NCBI GenBank assembly: GCA_027186245.1
Contig: CP114492.1
Span: forward strand, 10,320,501-10,384,500
From: Coriaria nepalensis
Lineage: Eukaryota; Streptophyta; Magnoliopsida; Cucurbitales; Coriariaceae
Direction of reading: 5' to 3'
Length of the DNA stretch: 64,000 nt
Shown here piece after piece: positions 16,255-27,364 of the stretch; within the stretch, counting starts at the first letter, position 1, and each line of letters starts with the position of its first letter. The translations under genes were made by a program, and so were the position numbers. Under the pieces are notes generated by a model that did no database searches, was not told the origin of the DNA, and saw only the letters and a program-made list of their open reading frames with translations.

Positions 16255-17214
16255 TCGGACGGTTCAGAAACGCTCAACGGGTCCCGGAAACTGATCGACG
16301 GACCCAAAACCGGTGATTTTGAGCCTCACTTCTTCTAGCCTTCTGATCTGACAGAGCATGTAGTCAAATTTGTTTTCTCGATCTATATTTTCCTTATCTT
16401 TTGTAAATTAGTTTCTCATAGTCAGACATCTCCTTTGAATTTCTACTAAAAAAAAAACAATTTTCTGTAGAAACTTATGATGTACATGTAAGGAAGCCGG
16501 CCACCATACCAGCTGGTGGAATTCAACTCAAAATTGAAATTGGGAACAAAAAGCTTATTACGTTTAATGAATTATGATTAAAGAAATTAAAACGATCACA
16601 TAAAGCCAAAATCACATTGAGAGATAAAAGGAAGAAAAGAAAAAAGGGAGCTGACTTCTTTGTGGCGTGGCGGAGATTTCGTTTGTGTATTGGAACCAAA
16701 GGAATGTAACGTGCGGTTATACAACGGTTCTAATACTTAGTTTTGACAATTGATAGAAAGTTCTATGCATCACATAAAATGAACGATAGAGATACTGCAA
16801 TTGTGTTGTGTTTTACACCTGACCCATCCTAGCTGCAATTGGGTCAGATTCAAATTTTCTTCTACTATATTTTTATTAAACCAAATCGATAGTGGTAAAT
16901 ATTGACCAGTTTCAAGAAGGGAAGTATTTAATAGTAAATTAATTATAAATATCTTCAATAAACTAAGTGAAAGAATCATCTAGTGGTTTTCTTATCTTAG
17001 GTAGATAAAATTGACAGCCACTTGTGTCAATATTTCACCATTTTCCCAACATAGGTGAGTAAGAAGGAAGTTGTATTCTTTTGATTACTCCTTTTTAAGG
17101 TTACAATGAGAAAAATCCCCACAACTAATGTTGCAAACAAGTATACCAAATAGAGCTTGAATAGAGGGGGAAATGGTGGAGAAGAAACTCTAGAAAGATA
17201 TACATACAAAGAGA
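16255..17214. other. Intergenic between BBX and frataxin
   Basis: Convergent 3' flanks of the B-box and frataxin genes. AT-rich; no coding region, repeat or structured RNA recognised beyond short A and T runs. Confidence 0.5.
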
Positions 17215-19142
17215 TCAAGTAGGATTGATGGGTTCCCCACATAAGCTCTGCAGCTCGGTTTCTAAGACTCTCAGAAAATTTTCTTTGTTCCGCCTATAAA
17301 TCCAAGCTTTGGAACTCTGATCCCAATCGAACCTGGACAGACCGCTGCAAAGAAAACAAATATAATATGTCAGCGTTTAAGATAGTCTAATTCAACCACT
17401 TCAAGGAGATGGTATTGACTTATTGGCCAACTTGTACCATTCAGACCATTAACACAATGGAAAACCCCATTAAACTAAACCTATTGAAGAAAGTCAAACG
17501 TCCATTTCCAAAATACCAAATATTGGTTGTTGAAGTATCCTCGTAGTAAAAACATATGGATTATTAGATTTAAACATCTCATATTATCCATTCATAGTTC
17601 ATAATACCTGCCCAACTTTGTTAGCAAATTCAAACTACACTCTTGCTTATTAAGTCAATTCAGACCTAACCAATTGACAACAATTACAAAACATATGTTT
17701 ATTACCTAATTCTCCCTTATTCATACCTAGAACATCTGAATAATACCAGTAATTAGTCATCAGCATCTTCATAAACCATACCTGACAGGGGAAGACAGCC
17801 AAATTTGTCGATTCAGAGTTTGTTTGTTCAACACATAGATTCTGTTATCCCCGAGTTTAAAGGTTAGCACATCATTCTGTCAAGTAAACACATGCATTAC
17901 AAAACTTGCCATTGCCCTCCCATAAAGTAAAATAAGGCAATTCGAAACACTAAATTAAATAATTCTCACCCCACAGTTGACGTCAAAACCATCGATTTCA
18001 ACATTATCTCCGTACTCCTGCCAGGTACACAAAAACAATGTATGAAGTGTTAAGAATCTCAATGATAGATAATATACTTGAGCACATTTTCTACCGGTTC
18101 AAATTTTTAGGACAATCGGTAACTTAACATGATATTAGAACTGAGGTTTTAAGATCAAATCAAAGTTGCTCCTCCCTTTGTTATTTTTGCATATGATATG
18201 CTTCTTAGGCTTTGTGTGCCATTTGTTCGGACGTACAAGGCCTATATTGTTATAGGCTTGCCCGTGAGGGGGAGTATTAAGAGTTTCAATAATAGATAAC
18301 ATAGTTAGGCTTGTTTACTACCGGTTCAAACTTTTAGGACAATCAGTAATTTAACGTGAAGGTCCAAAACAAACTAGGACAAAAAATGAAAGTTGAAACC
18401 TAGATTAATGGAAATGTAAGCTACCTCCAACTTCTCTTGTAAGACATGTATTGTGGAATCGGCTAGCCCATGAAATTCATCCTCTTGCAGCAGAGAACTG
18501 TATTCACATTAATCATTAGTGAAAAAATATTTTAGCTCAGTTGTACTAATGCACTATGAAATTTTCCTACTTCATTCTTTCCTTTCTCAAACTTTCCCGC
18601 TAATAAACAGAACATGTAAAGAGTATTACCATTTACGTCCCCACTCCTCTCCCCAAATTGTAGTTTGTCAAGAGCAAATGAGCAATTCGATATTACCAGG
18701 TGATCAGGTCAACTTACTTACGGAAATACAAATTTTTTTGATGCATTTCCTTATAAAACTTAATTTATATGGACGATTTGTAAGCAGTTTTAGAATTACA
18801 AAGGCTGATAACAGGAATATAGCCAAGTAAATAAAGTTATCGTTTGTCTTTCTATATATTCTCTGAATGAAAATGGAGACACGGCAACAAAGAAAAAAGG
18901 TGGAGAAAACAAGGCACCTGTAATCAATGGCGGCGGGGCCTCGAGAATCACCGTCGGTGAGAGCAGAAATTTCTAGGACAGACGGGATAGCAAAATTCAC
19001 AAGACTTCTCCAACAAATCGAGGGCCAACCTTGAAACAGCCTGAAGATGATACAGATATGACCTGGAACGCAGAGAAGAAGTAGAAGGAGCAAGCTTCGT
19101 GAGCCTCGAGACGCTTCTCGGTGCGAACAACTTAAAAGCCAT
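17215..19142 (-). CDS. FH: Frataxin, mitochondrial iron chaperone; apparent frameshift in exon 1
   Basis: Five exons are readable: 19142-18918, 18497-18425, 18017-17970, 17876-17782, 17344-17215. Exons 2-5 encode the conserved frataxin core: SSLLQEDEFHGLADSTI, EYGDNVEIDGFDVNCG, DVLTFKLGDNRIYVLNKQT, NRQIWLSSPVSGLSRFDWD, WIYRRNKENF, LCGEPINPT. Frataxin supports Fe-S cluster assembly and iron handling in mitochondria (and plastids) and is single-copy and essential in Arabidopsis. Exon 1 from ATG 19142 looks like a mitochondrial presequence (MAFKLFAPRSVSRLTKL...) but reaches TGA at 18950-18948. The sequence joining to exon 2 (DSRGPAAIDY) lies in the next frame. The summed exons are 571 nt, one more than a multiple of three. 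Either a 1-bp indel mutation or a sequence error is present; another functional copy may exist. A TRIM element lies in intron 2. Confidence 0.9.
18048..18356 (+). mobile_element. TRIM-like miniature LTR retrotransposon in frataxin intron 2
   Basis: Two 82-bp terminal repeats, 18048-18129 and 18275-18356, are clearly homologous with scattered transitions. The left repeat starts TG and ends CA. The 5-bp sequence TGAAG flanks both sides (18043-18047 and 18357-18361) as a perfect target-site duplication. Directly after the left repeat, TGATATTAGAACT resembles the initiator-tRNA-Met primer-binding site TGGTATCAGAGCT. A purine tract (GTGAGGGGGAG, 18264-18274) sits just before the right repeat. The internal part is only about 145 bp and non-coding, so the element is non-autonomous. 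It is inserted antisense to frataxin and leaves the splice sites untouched. Confidence 0.88.
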
Positions 19143-19911
19143 GCCAGCTTCTCCACCCCCAGAATTCGGCCCCCTTAGAAAGGCAGATGGCAAAGTCAAT
19201 AATCCTGACACGGAAGCTGCTAAGAAATACATATCTTCCATGAGTGGATCATCTACTACTGCTCAAATGTCGAACCTCGGGCTGTTGTGATTCCATTTGT
19301 CAGTGCATTCGTAAGTTCGAGGATTCTCAATCTATCGGAAATTCCGTAGGTTTGTATGATTTTGGTTTATTTCTTACTTGACATGCTTTATTTAATATCA
19401 TCATTGATTAGCAGTTAATGGAATGATATAATCTTTGCATCATTATCTTTCAGTGAGGATAACTGCCGGTTCTCTTCCAAGGGGTCTTCATATGTTGAAT
19501 TTGTCAAAAAACAGCGTCTCCACCATAGAAGGCTTACGTGAGCTTACACGGCTAAGAATCTTGGATTTACGCTCCAACCGAATCACCAGAATCGGGCATG
19601 GTATTATGACATTTTTCATTACATTACATATCTGTTGGTCCGTTGGAATTTTTGTTTTACTGTCTGTTATATGTAAATATATATGTATTTTCTGTTTGCG
19701 TAAATTTGTTGTAGGATTGGCTTCTTGTTCCTCCTAAATTTGTTTTACTGTCTGTTAAGGAATTGTACTTGGCGGGAAACAAAATCAGTGAAGTAGAGGG
19801 ACTTCATCGCCTGTTGAAACTCAGTGTGCTGGATCTACGGTTCAACAAAATCTCTACATCAAAATGTCTAGGCCAGCTTGCAGCGAATTATAACTCCCTG
19901 CAAACAATCAC
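19143..19911 (+). pseudogene. Leucine-rich repeat protein remnant (At4g03260-like)
   Basis: Separated pieces resemble the LRR region of the plant outer-arm dynein light chain 1-like LRR family. The first (AAKKYISSMSG...TAQMSNLG) is followed by a frameshift at about 19280, IPFVSAFVSSRILNLS and a TAG. A second (about 19451-19600) reads SLPRGLHMLNLSKNSVSTIE, LRELTRLRILDLRSNRITRI. A third (19760-19911) reads LYLAGNKISEVEGLHRLLKL, SVLDLRFNKIS, LAANYNSLQ, then loses similarity. Linkers between repeats are missing and stops intervene, so it is not a working gene. It begins directly beside the frataxin start codon, head to head. In Arabidopsis, frataxin (At4g03240) and the LRR gene At4g03260 are also close neighbours as I recall. 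Confidence 0.72.
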
Positions 19912-20348
19912 TTTTGAATGGTGTTATATGAGAGTCTTGTTTAAAGTTACTGAATCAAACAGTTGGGATAGAATTATGCGATGTTCACATCAGTAATGTT
20001 TTATTCTCATTCAAAATTATGTAGAAGTTTGCCTTCAGAAGTCTCTGAATTTCAACAGAACAGAGTATTGTTTCCTAACGTAGTAATCTGACCAAACAAA
20101 CAACAGATTTTCAGAAAGCTGTCGACTTTTTATCCTTAACGAAAGAGGGAAGAAATCTCCATGAAAGGCCAACATCCTTTCAGAAGAAGTGAAGAACGAA
20201 CAGAGACTCCATCCATCATGTTGCAGCCAAATTCTCAGGCGTCTCGATCATTAATCTCTGCATCACAAGAGCAAAGTCATATTCTTTTACCAATGCTTGA
20301 ATGAAAACCTGAACGGTAAAGAGGTAGAAAATTTTAAAAATCATGCCT
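19912..20348. other. Region between LRR remnant and USP stop codon
   Basis: Mostly 3' flank of the universal stress protein gene (minus strand). A minus-strand open stretch at about 20216-20310 is preceded by a good polypyrimidine-AG acceptor and could be a 3' exon of an alternative transcript. No family similarity is recognised. Confidence 0.4.
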
Positions 20349-21056
20349 TTAGTCTTTAGATTCATATTCAGGATCGTGATACTCCTGATCTGATTCAGGG
20401 ACTGGATGGAGGTCCAGCTCGTCCCCGACCACACTCTTCAAGGAGCCGCCGTCTCCGCCGCCGTTACCAAATAAATGTTTATCATCCGGAGACCTGACTA
20501 CCACAACGGGGCAGACACAGTGGTGAACACAGTAATCGCTAACGCTACCGAGCCGAACTTTACTGGCTCGTCTGGCGGCACCAAAGCCACGGCTCCCCAT
20601 AATGACGGCGCTGAGCCTAAGTCTCTCTACCTCCAAGCAGAGCCGCTCTTTCAGGTCGTGGTCTTTGACAATGTGGATTTTGAAAGGGATTTGGGCCTCC
20701 ACTAAGGGCTGGGCCAGGTCCACCGCCTTAGTCGTCGTAAAATTGTCGTAATCATCTTCCAGCTTTTCCTGCGACTCCTCGGATGAATCGACGGCGCCGT
20801 TGGTGTTGCTGTATAGGGTGAGATCCCCGGATCCCCAATCCGCACCGTATAGGACGCTCGTGGGACGCACGTGGAGCAGGATCACGGAATCCCCTGGGCG
20901 GAGGTAGTTCCGAACGGCCCATCTGACGGCGTATGCGCTCTCATTGCTTAAATCGACTGCGATCGCTATCCTTCGGTCATTCCCGAATGAGAGTGTCGGA
21001 GTCAGAGGCAAGCTTGGAGAGACCGCGGCGGGGGAAATCGGTTGGTCGAAGTTCAT
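20349..21056 (-). CDS. Universal stress protein, PHOS32/PHOS34-like
   Basis: Single-exon frame of 235 residues. The N-terminus carries proline-directed phosphorylation-type sites (SPAAVSPSLPLTP), as in PHOS32/PHOS34, which MAP kinases phosphorylate after elicitor treatment. The USP domain (about 27-190) begins RRIAIAVDLS, contains SVILLHVRPTSVLYGADWGS, and ends with the nucleotide-binding signature AVIMGSRGFGAARRA...RLGSVSDYCVHH and CPVVVVR. An acidic tail follows. The start at 21056 is chosen because the conserved S/T-P region follows at once. The usual role is ATP-binding stress-response protein; target unknown. In Arabidopsis a PHOS34 gene (At4g27320) adjoins BBX28 (At4g27310), as here apart from the intervening frataxin locus. 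Confidence 0.87.
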   Translation of the reverse strand: MNFDQPISPAAVSPSLPLTPTLSFGNDRRIAIAVDLSNESAYAVRWAVRNYLRPGDSVILLHVRPTSVLYGADWGSGDLTLYSNTNGAVDSSEESQEKLEDDYDNFTTTKAVDLAQPLVEAQIPFKIHIVKDHDLKERLCLEVERLRLSAVIMGSRGFGAARRASKVRLGSVSDYCVHHCVCPVVVVRSPDDKHLFGNGGGDGGSLKSVVGDELDLHPVPESDQEYHDPEYESKD

Positions 21057-22099
21057 GTCGGAGAGAAGAGGGGTGAAAACTACAGTATTGTCCCAGGTAA
21101 AGTGAATGAGGACAGTCAAACTGAGAAATTTAGGAAGATGATCAGCGATTCGCCGGAGTAGAGAAAGGAGGAAGGGGAAAAGCTTAATTTATTCATTGTT
21201 ATATTATACATTGTTGATTTGTGTTATAAAGAGATGACAATTGAGCCTTTTGACTTTTAGATATTTGACCATTTTACTTAAAAAACTAATAAACATGTAT
21301 GGATGGATTATAGACCCTTCGATTGCGGATGACATGATGAAGAGACTTAAAAAACATGCATTGTATCTATCTATTACATACAGCTGCTCACTCGGATATG
21401 AAAAGTGATAGTTATTAACTTATTATTATTTATTTAAAATTTATCTAAAATTAATTTTACCATCATCATTATTCTCGTGATCTCACCGGATACGTCTCTC
21501 CTCCATTCTTTGCAAACATCTTTCAAAGCCTTTTATGCAGGTACGTACAACTTTTGTTTCTTTCTCAGTCCTGTCGAACACGTTTGCTATATGCCTAAAC
21601 TGATTGTCGATTTTAGTTCCACGAAGATGGCGTTCAGGTTCAATTATAACCAGTACTTTTCCAAAAAAAAACAAAAACAAAGAAAAAGGTTAACAGATAT
21701 TTCATAATTACCGTACGCGTGGCTAAGTTCCTTCGCTTACAGACAAAACGAAGCAAGGAAAAAACAAGGGACCATTAGAAATGGGCAGGAAAAGGAATTC
21801 AAAGTCCAGTCACAAGAATATCTTTTATAAAAAAATAAATTAATTTAAAATATAAATTATTAATTGCCATTAGAAATATAAATACGTAAAATAATAAGAA
21901 TATCATCACCTTTATTGATGAAATAACAGTAATTTACATTATGTAAAGAGAAAATCTGTAATATATCTTAAACCGGATGTGTGCGTCTATGAAAGTCCTT
22001 TTTCATTTGTTTTTCACCCTTTTGCATTTCGACTGGTCCTAAATATCGATGAAGAATGTGACAGTCATCACAACAATGAAGAGGAGGTTGTGAATCAAA
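21057..22099. other. AT-rich intergenic region upstream of USP
   Basis: Promoter side of the universal stress protein, then AT-rich DNA leading into transposon remnants. Nothing else recognised. Confidence 0.45.
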
Positions 22100-22620
22100 G
22101 ATACGAGGATGACACTTCAAGGGAGCAATATTTATGAGGAATGATGATAACTTAGATCACATACCAACTAACAAACCATTGTCACCATCTCTATGTATAG
22201 TCCCAGTCGATGAAATTCGGAGGATCGTGATAACTTGGTTCTACAACAATAGACGCGAGGCAAATCAAACAAACACCTCATTGACTCCCGAGGTGGAAAA
22301 TGAGTTAATGAAAAGATAGTAAATCGTTAAGAATGAATGTTGGTAGCGTGAATGACTCAACATATGAGGTGATCAACGGTTCTACTACTAGTGTGTCTAT
22401 AGCCTTAGATGAGAAGAGTTGCACATGCAAGGTTTTCCAAGTGGTTAACATCTCATGCACTCATGTCTTAACGGTTTTGAGTTACCTAATTTTGAATAAC
22501 CACGTGATTCAACCTCACACTTTATGTTTAGAACACTGCATGACTATGAACTGGAGGGAAACATATGCAGAATTAATCTATCATATACCATCGAGGGATG
22601 GCTAAGACTTTCTACCAAAA
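22100..22620 (+). mobile_element. Mutator-like (MULE) transposase remnant with SWIM zinc finger
   Basis: Two short frames resemble the 3' third of plant MuDR transposases. The first (to 22319) reads VDEIRRIVITWFYNNRREAN and SLTPEVENELMK. The second (22333-22605) holds the SWIM finger CTCKVFQVVNISCTHVL followed by MNWRETYAELIYHIPSRDGW, the usual end of the conserved part. The transposase DDE core and terminal inverted repeats were not found, so this is an inactive fragment. It keeps the order expected of one element, with a stop and frame change between the pieces. Confidence 0.75.
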
Positions 22621-23925
22621 AGAGATATAGATGAGATCAATGACTTGGATACTAACAGAGAAAAAATATCTCTTACACTCTTCATTCCTCATGCAAAAAT
22701 GACTCTAAGCTAAAGTAACTTTATATACAAATACAATGTGCATATATACATATAAAAGTCGAAACGCCAATTAGGATCAGAAATCCAATAATTTCATCAT
22801 TCATCAATACTAAAAATATCCCTAATTTGAACCTTTGAACAACAAAACACACAAAATATGTAGCAATCATGCATAATCTCAGTAATGACAACAACAAAAA
22901 CCCTAATTATAGAAATGCAAAGAAAGTAAAGTACTAGTGTGAAATGGACATACCTTCCCTTTCTGGCATGGATTCGAACACTTCCCTTCACTTGAGACAG
23001 CCTCCAGTGACTCCTCCTTTCATCGTTTCTTTTCTTTATGTTTCATCTCAGAAACTCTACGAACCAAGATTTCTTTTCGAAAATTAAATCTTCTAGGTTC
23101 AAATTAAGAAGATAAAGTAAGATGAAGAAGTATAAGACTTAAAAGAAGAAGGTAAGTCGAAGACGAAGAAGATAGAATAGTTACTCTGGCTCTAGTTACC
23201 ATTTTCTTTCATGTTAGAAGACGAGCTTCTTCTTTCCTTTGTTTTTTTATTTTTTATTTTTATTTCAAAATTTATTAAGGGTATTAATGTAATTTAATAT
23301 TTCTTAATTTTTCAAAATTCAAAAAATAAGAAAGAGACTAGCGGAGCAAATTATTATTATTATTTTTTATTTTTTTTTATTTTTTTTTTTTGTGGTTCTA
23401 ATGTTTTAAGCAAAGTTGCTAAATGGGCCAATGGCCCAAATTCTTTCCAAAAAAAAAAAAAACAATAAAACTTTTTTTTTATCCTAACATGAATTCAAAA
23501 TTCAGCCTAACACAATTATTTCCTTTCTAGATTGGTTAACCAATCAACTAGATTGGTTACATATACATTTTAACAGGTTGTGGTCTCTATGATTTTTTTG
23601 TTAGTCTTTTTTTTCTTGATTAATTGTTCTATTTGTTTTGTAACGCATGCTACTATGTGCTAAATAATCATCTTGCTTATATATAGTTGCTTAATTAAGA
23701 AAAAATATAGGCGATAGACTTCTCGGAACATAGCTTAATCAGTAAGAAAATATATTGGTCGATGAGCAAGTTGTCATTACCTTATACATTCTAGTTGGTG
23801 TTAAAGTGTCGTTATGCGTTCAATCATAAGTCTCTACCCTGAATTTATCAATAGACCATAACTAATCAAAGTAAACTCTGAGGATAGTAGATAGAAATGG
23901 TTTAAGGTAATCCCTATCAACTTTC
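22621..23925. other. AT-rich spacer between transposon remnants
   Basis: Low-complexity A/T and purine-rich tracts (for example 23100-23180 and 23350-23470). No gene supported; probably decayed transposon sequence. Confidence 0.4.
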
Positions 23926-24650
23926 ATGTTAAACAAAAATATAATATTAGTAATAGTATATTCACTGTTCGTACATGACTGTCTTGGTGCATTAGATGAG
24001 ACATATCTTTCAATTCGGATTCCTGCTAAGAACAAACAACGTTATAGGAGTCGTAAGGGTGAGATTTCTACCAAATATAATAGGAGTCCGTTCCCAAGAC
24101 ATGTTGCTCATATATATCTCGACTGGTTGGGAGGGTTCAGCGGACAAGAGTAGAGTTCTAAAAAAACAATAGCACGTCCTAACGGGTTACCAATTCCTAG
24201 AGATTTCTATTACTTGTGTGATGCTGGTTATACAATACAAATGGAGAGGGAGCACCATATAGAGGACAATAGTATCACTTTAATGAATGGAATAATGGTC
24301 ACTTCCTTGCTATCCCGAAAGAGATACAATCGTCGTCACTCTTTCGACTCAGAATGTGATTGAGCGTTGCTTTGGCCTCCTGAAAATGAGGTGGGGAGTT
24401 TTAAGAAGTCGTTCATTTTTTCCTCATAAAGTCCAAAATCACATTATAATAGCTTATTGCCTTATGCATGACTATATCTGACAAGAGATGTTAGTAGATT
24501 TGTTAATACTGAGGATGAGGGGGGCACGGGCCACAAATAAGGATGTAATCACGTCGGTTGAGCCAGTCAACATTTAGAGTACAATGCGAGATAGAATGAC
24601 AGAGGAGATGTTTGCCGAATAGTTTACAAAATTTTTGACAATAAGAATTG
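23926..24650 (+). mobile_element. PIF/Harbinger-type transposase remnant
   Basis: Fragments in several frames are collinear with HARBI1-like DDE_Tnp_4 nucleases of plants. GALDETYLSIRIPAKNKQRY and RSRKGEIS hold the region around the first catalytic Asp. RPNGLPIPRDFYYLCDAGYT is the region of the second Asp. A degraded NVIERCFGLLKMRW-like stretch (24357-24393) is the Glu region. The tail SVEPVN...MRDRMTEEMFAE resembles the usual C-terminal end. Stops and frameshifts abound, so it is dead. No terminal repeats were recognised. Confidence 0.72.
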
Positions 24651-25244
24651 GTATGTAGTTGATGGTTTAATGTTTGATTATGTTAGTTCGTCATATTTAA
24701 TGATGCATAATTAGTTCATTTATGTTTATGTATGAAGTTGTTAAATTTCAGTTTATGTTACTGAATAAATATTTGTCTTTGCTTAACAAAAATTTATGTT
24801 TGATTGTTTTTAAATTTCTGTATACCATTTCTTTATTATTTCTGTTTAAATTCCAAATTGATATCTATATATGTTTGTGTTTGTGTATGAAACTGCGGTT
24901 TCTATTTATGTATTAACTTCCTGTTCAGTTTCTGTTTCTATTTTCCGTAAAAAAAAAATGATGTTTCTATTTGCAGAATGTGTATAAAGAGTATGTTTAC
25001 AGAAACTGATTTTGTTCACATAATTTGTTTTTGTTTCATCAAGATTACTGTTTGATTACTCTTTATATGTAAGCAATGCACTGCTGATCAATGAAAACCG
25101 TAAAAAGTAGTGAATATGAGAAAGACAGTCAATCTGAGGGACCGGAAAAGAATAAGAGTCTTGACCGATAAGTTGATAAAAGCTCTGTTGGAGGCTATAA
25201 TAGGCTTGGGAGGTACACCGTAGGTTCAAATGGAAATATATCAC

Positions 25245-25379
25245 TGATGTTGATGTTGATGTTGATGTTGATGTTGATGTTGATGTTGATGTTGATGTTG
25301 ATGTTGATGTTGATGTTGATGTTGATGTTGATGTTGATGTTGATGTTGATGTTGATGTTGATGTTGATGTTGATGTTGA
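25245..25379. repeat. (TGATGT)n microsatellite, about 22 units
   Basis: An uninterrupted hexamer array of about 135 bp lies about 320 bp upstream of the nuclease gene start. Because the unit is a multiple of three, all six frames stay open and yield spurious Met-Leu, Ile-Asn or Ser-Thr repeat proteins; these are not genes. Confidence 0.95.
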
Positions 25380-25702
25380 AGAGAAGCAATCAAAGTCATT
25401 GTCAGGCGCATGTGACCCGCACATTCTTAGGAAACCAAACGTTTTCTTAAAGTTGTTCATGCCTCGGCAGCGGCAGAGCAACAACAACGCAAAGATTAAC
25501 GACTCGTCGGCTCCAGAAATGAGGTTACTTTTGTGTGTGACGTCTGACTCCGACGCTTAAAATAGTGTCGTTACGGAAACTGAAACAGACTGCTGCGCTG
25601 GAGAAGATTTTGACGACGACGAGCAATCACCGCGCAGTCGTTTGAAAATACAAAACTACCCCGCCAAAAACAGAAGGGCGAAAATATTTTCTCTGAGTGA
25701 AC

Positions 25703-27364
25703 ATGCCGCCTCGTCTGCAGAAGGAAGAATTGATGGAGAAGGGTTTGATTTCAGTAGATCGGTGGACGGAGAATAGCCAGGTCTATTTTCTGACTCACCT
25801 CCACGCCGATCATACGCAGGGGCTGTCTTCGTCGTGGTCCAGAGGCCCACTCTTCTGCTCCCGTCTCACTGCTAAGCTCTTCCCCTTCAAATTCCCCGAT
25901 TTCAACCTTTCTTTGCTCCGAGTCATCACCACTGGCACCTGGCACTCCGTCTCCCTCATTTCGCCCTCTACCGGATCTGAAACCGTTCTTCAGATCATGG
26001 CGATTGACGCTCACCACTGTCCCGGTAAATTCCTTTCAACCAAATGCTGTCGCCAATTCGTTTTTTCGGTTTCAATTTGTCAACAATGAATCGATTTAGG
26101 TTTTGAGTTAGAGATTCAGTTTTCAAATAATTTGGAATTTTCTAGTTTCGGACTACGGGGGTTCGATTTAAGGCTGCTGCTAATTTTGAATAGAGGTTAA
26201 ACAATCTGAAGATTGGATCGATTATCTTGTTGTGCAGTCTGTAAACCCAAGAATTAACTGCATTGTTCATATTTGCATCCAACAGGTGCGGTCATGTTCT
26301 TGATTCGGGGATATTTTGGCTGCGTGCTTTATACTGGTGATTTTCGCTGGGAAACAACAAGTGAAAGGGCTGAAAAAGGAAGGATCAATCTCCTAAATGC
26401 TCTCAAGGATGACGTAGTTGACATACTTTACTTGGATAACACTTACTGCAATCCTTCTTATGCTTTTCCATCCCGAGAAGTTGCTGCACAACAGGTGAAT
26501 TACGCCCTGTTTCTTTGAGAGGCTCCATAGTTATCATCAAATTATTTACAAACCAATTTGAATTCGTTCTGTTCATTTGAGGTTGCATGACTTAACTTTT
26601 CACTACTTCCAGAATTTCTCTATGCTGGTCTACAGGTTGTTGATATCATTGCTTCCCATCCTGAACATGACATTGTCATTGGCATTGACACTTTAGGGAA
26701 GGAAGATCTTCTACTACACATTTCACATGTACTTGAAATAAAGATATGGCTGTGGCCCGAACGCTTGCAAACAATGCATCTTCTTGGATTCTGTGACACC
26801 TTCACAACCAAGACTACTCTCACCAGAGTTCGAGCTATACCTCGATATAGTTTCAGCATTGACACTCTAGAAGGACTTAATTTAATCCGCCCAACTATTG
26901 GCATCATGCCTTCTGGTCTTCCTTGGGTTTTGAGACCGAGTGAGAAGCAACCTGAAAATTTAGGATCTGCAGAAAGATTCCATAAGGATATCTACTATGT
27001 TTCATACTCCGATCATGCGTGTTTTGCAGAGATACAAGAGTTCGTAAAGCTTGTCCGACCAACAAATGTGAGAAGCATTGTCTGTCAATCCTCTTGTTAC
27101 AATGATCCTCTTTACTTCTTTGGCCACTTCTGTGGAGCAAATCAATCAGGGTTGCATAAGAAAAAAAGAGAGGGGAAAATCGAAAGGGATGTTCCTGACC
27201 CTGACCGAGTGAAATCTAAATATGGCTCTCGGAACTTTATTGGCTCAGGGAAAAGAGGAAGGACTACCGAAATTGAATGTTTAGGAGTTCGTTTTAGAAG
27301 GGTGAGTGCACTAAGAAGAGGTAGGCGTGGTGCAAAGATTGTGGAGAATGATTGTCCAAACTAA
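25703..27364 (+). CDS. SNM1/Apollo-family metallo-beta-lactamase nuclease-like protein
   Basis: Three exons (25703-26024, 26286-26494, 26636-27364) close a frame of 419 residues. The metallo-beta-lactamase motif THLHADHTQGL is at residues 31-41, followed by AHHCPGAVMFLI (across the first splice) and VLYTGDFRW. The beta-CASP part includes VIGIDTLGKEDLL, and near residue 302 SYSDHACFAEIQEF supplies the SDH metal-site motif. The family (SNM1A, Apollo, Artemis) comprises 5' exonucleases or endonucleases for cross-link repair and telomere protection in the nucleus. The plant gene At1g19025 appears similar from memory. A basic C-terminal tail (about 345-419) is lineage-specific. The start at 25703 is the first ATG. 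All visible metal ligands are present, so activity is plausible. Confidence 0.87.

Noticed and set aside
19099..19156. GTG at 19156 as a frataxin start giving an uninterrupted frame
   Set aside because: Plants rarely start at GTG, and the ATG frame from 19142 has the better mitochondrial presequence; kept only as a test in the findings.
25195..25487. Long open frames on both strands over the hexamer array (Met-Leu, Ile-Asn and Ser-Thr repeats)
   Set aside because: They arise automatically from a repeat whose unit is a multiple of three; no promoter, domain or homologue supports them.
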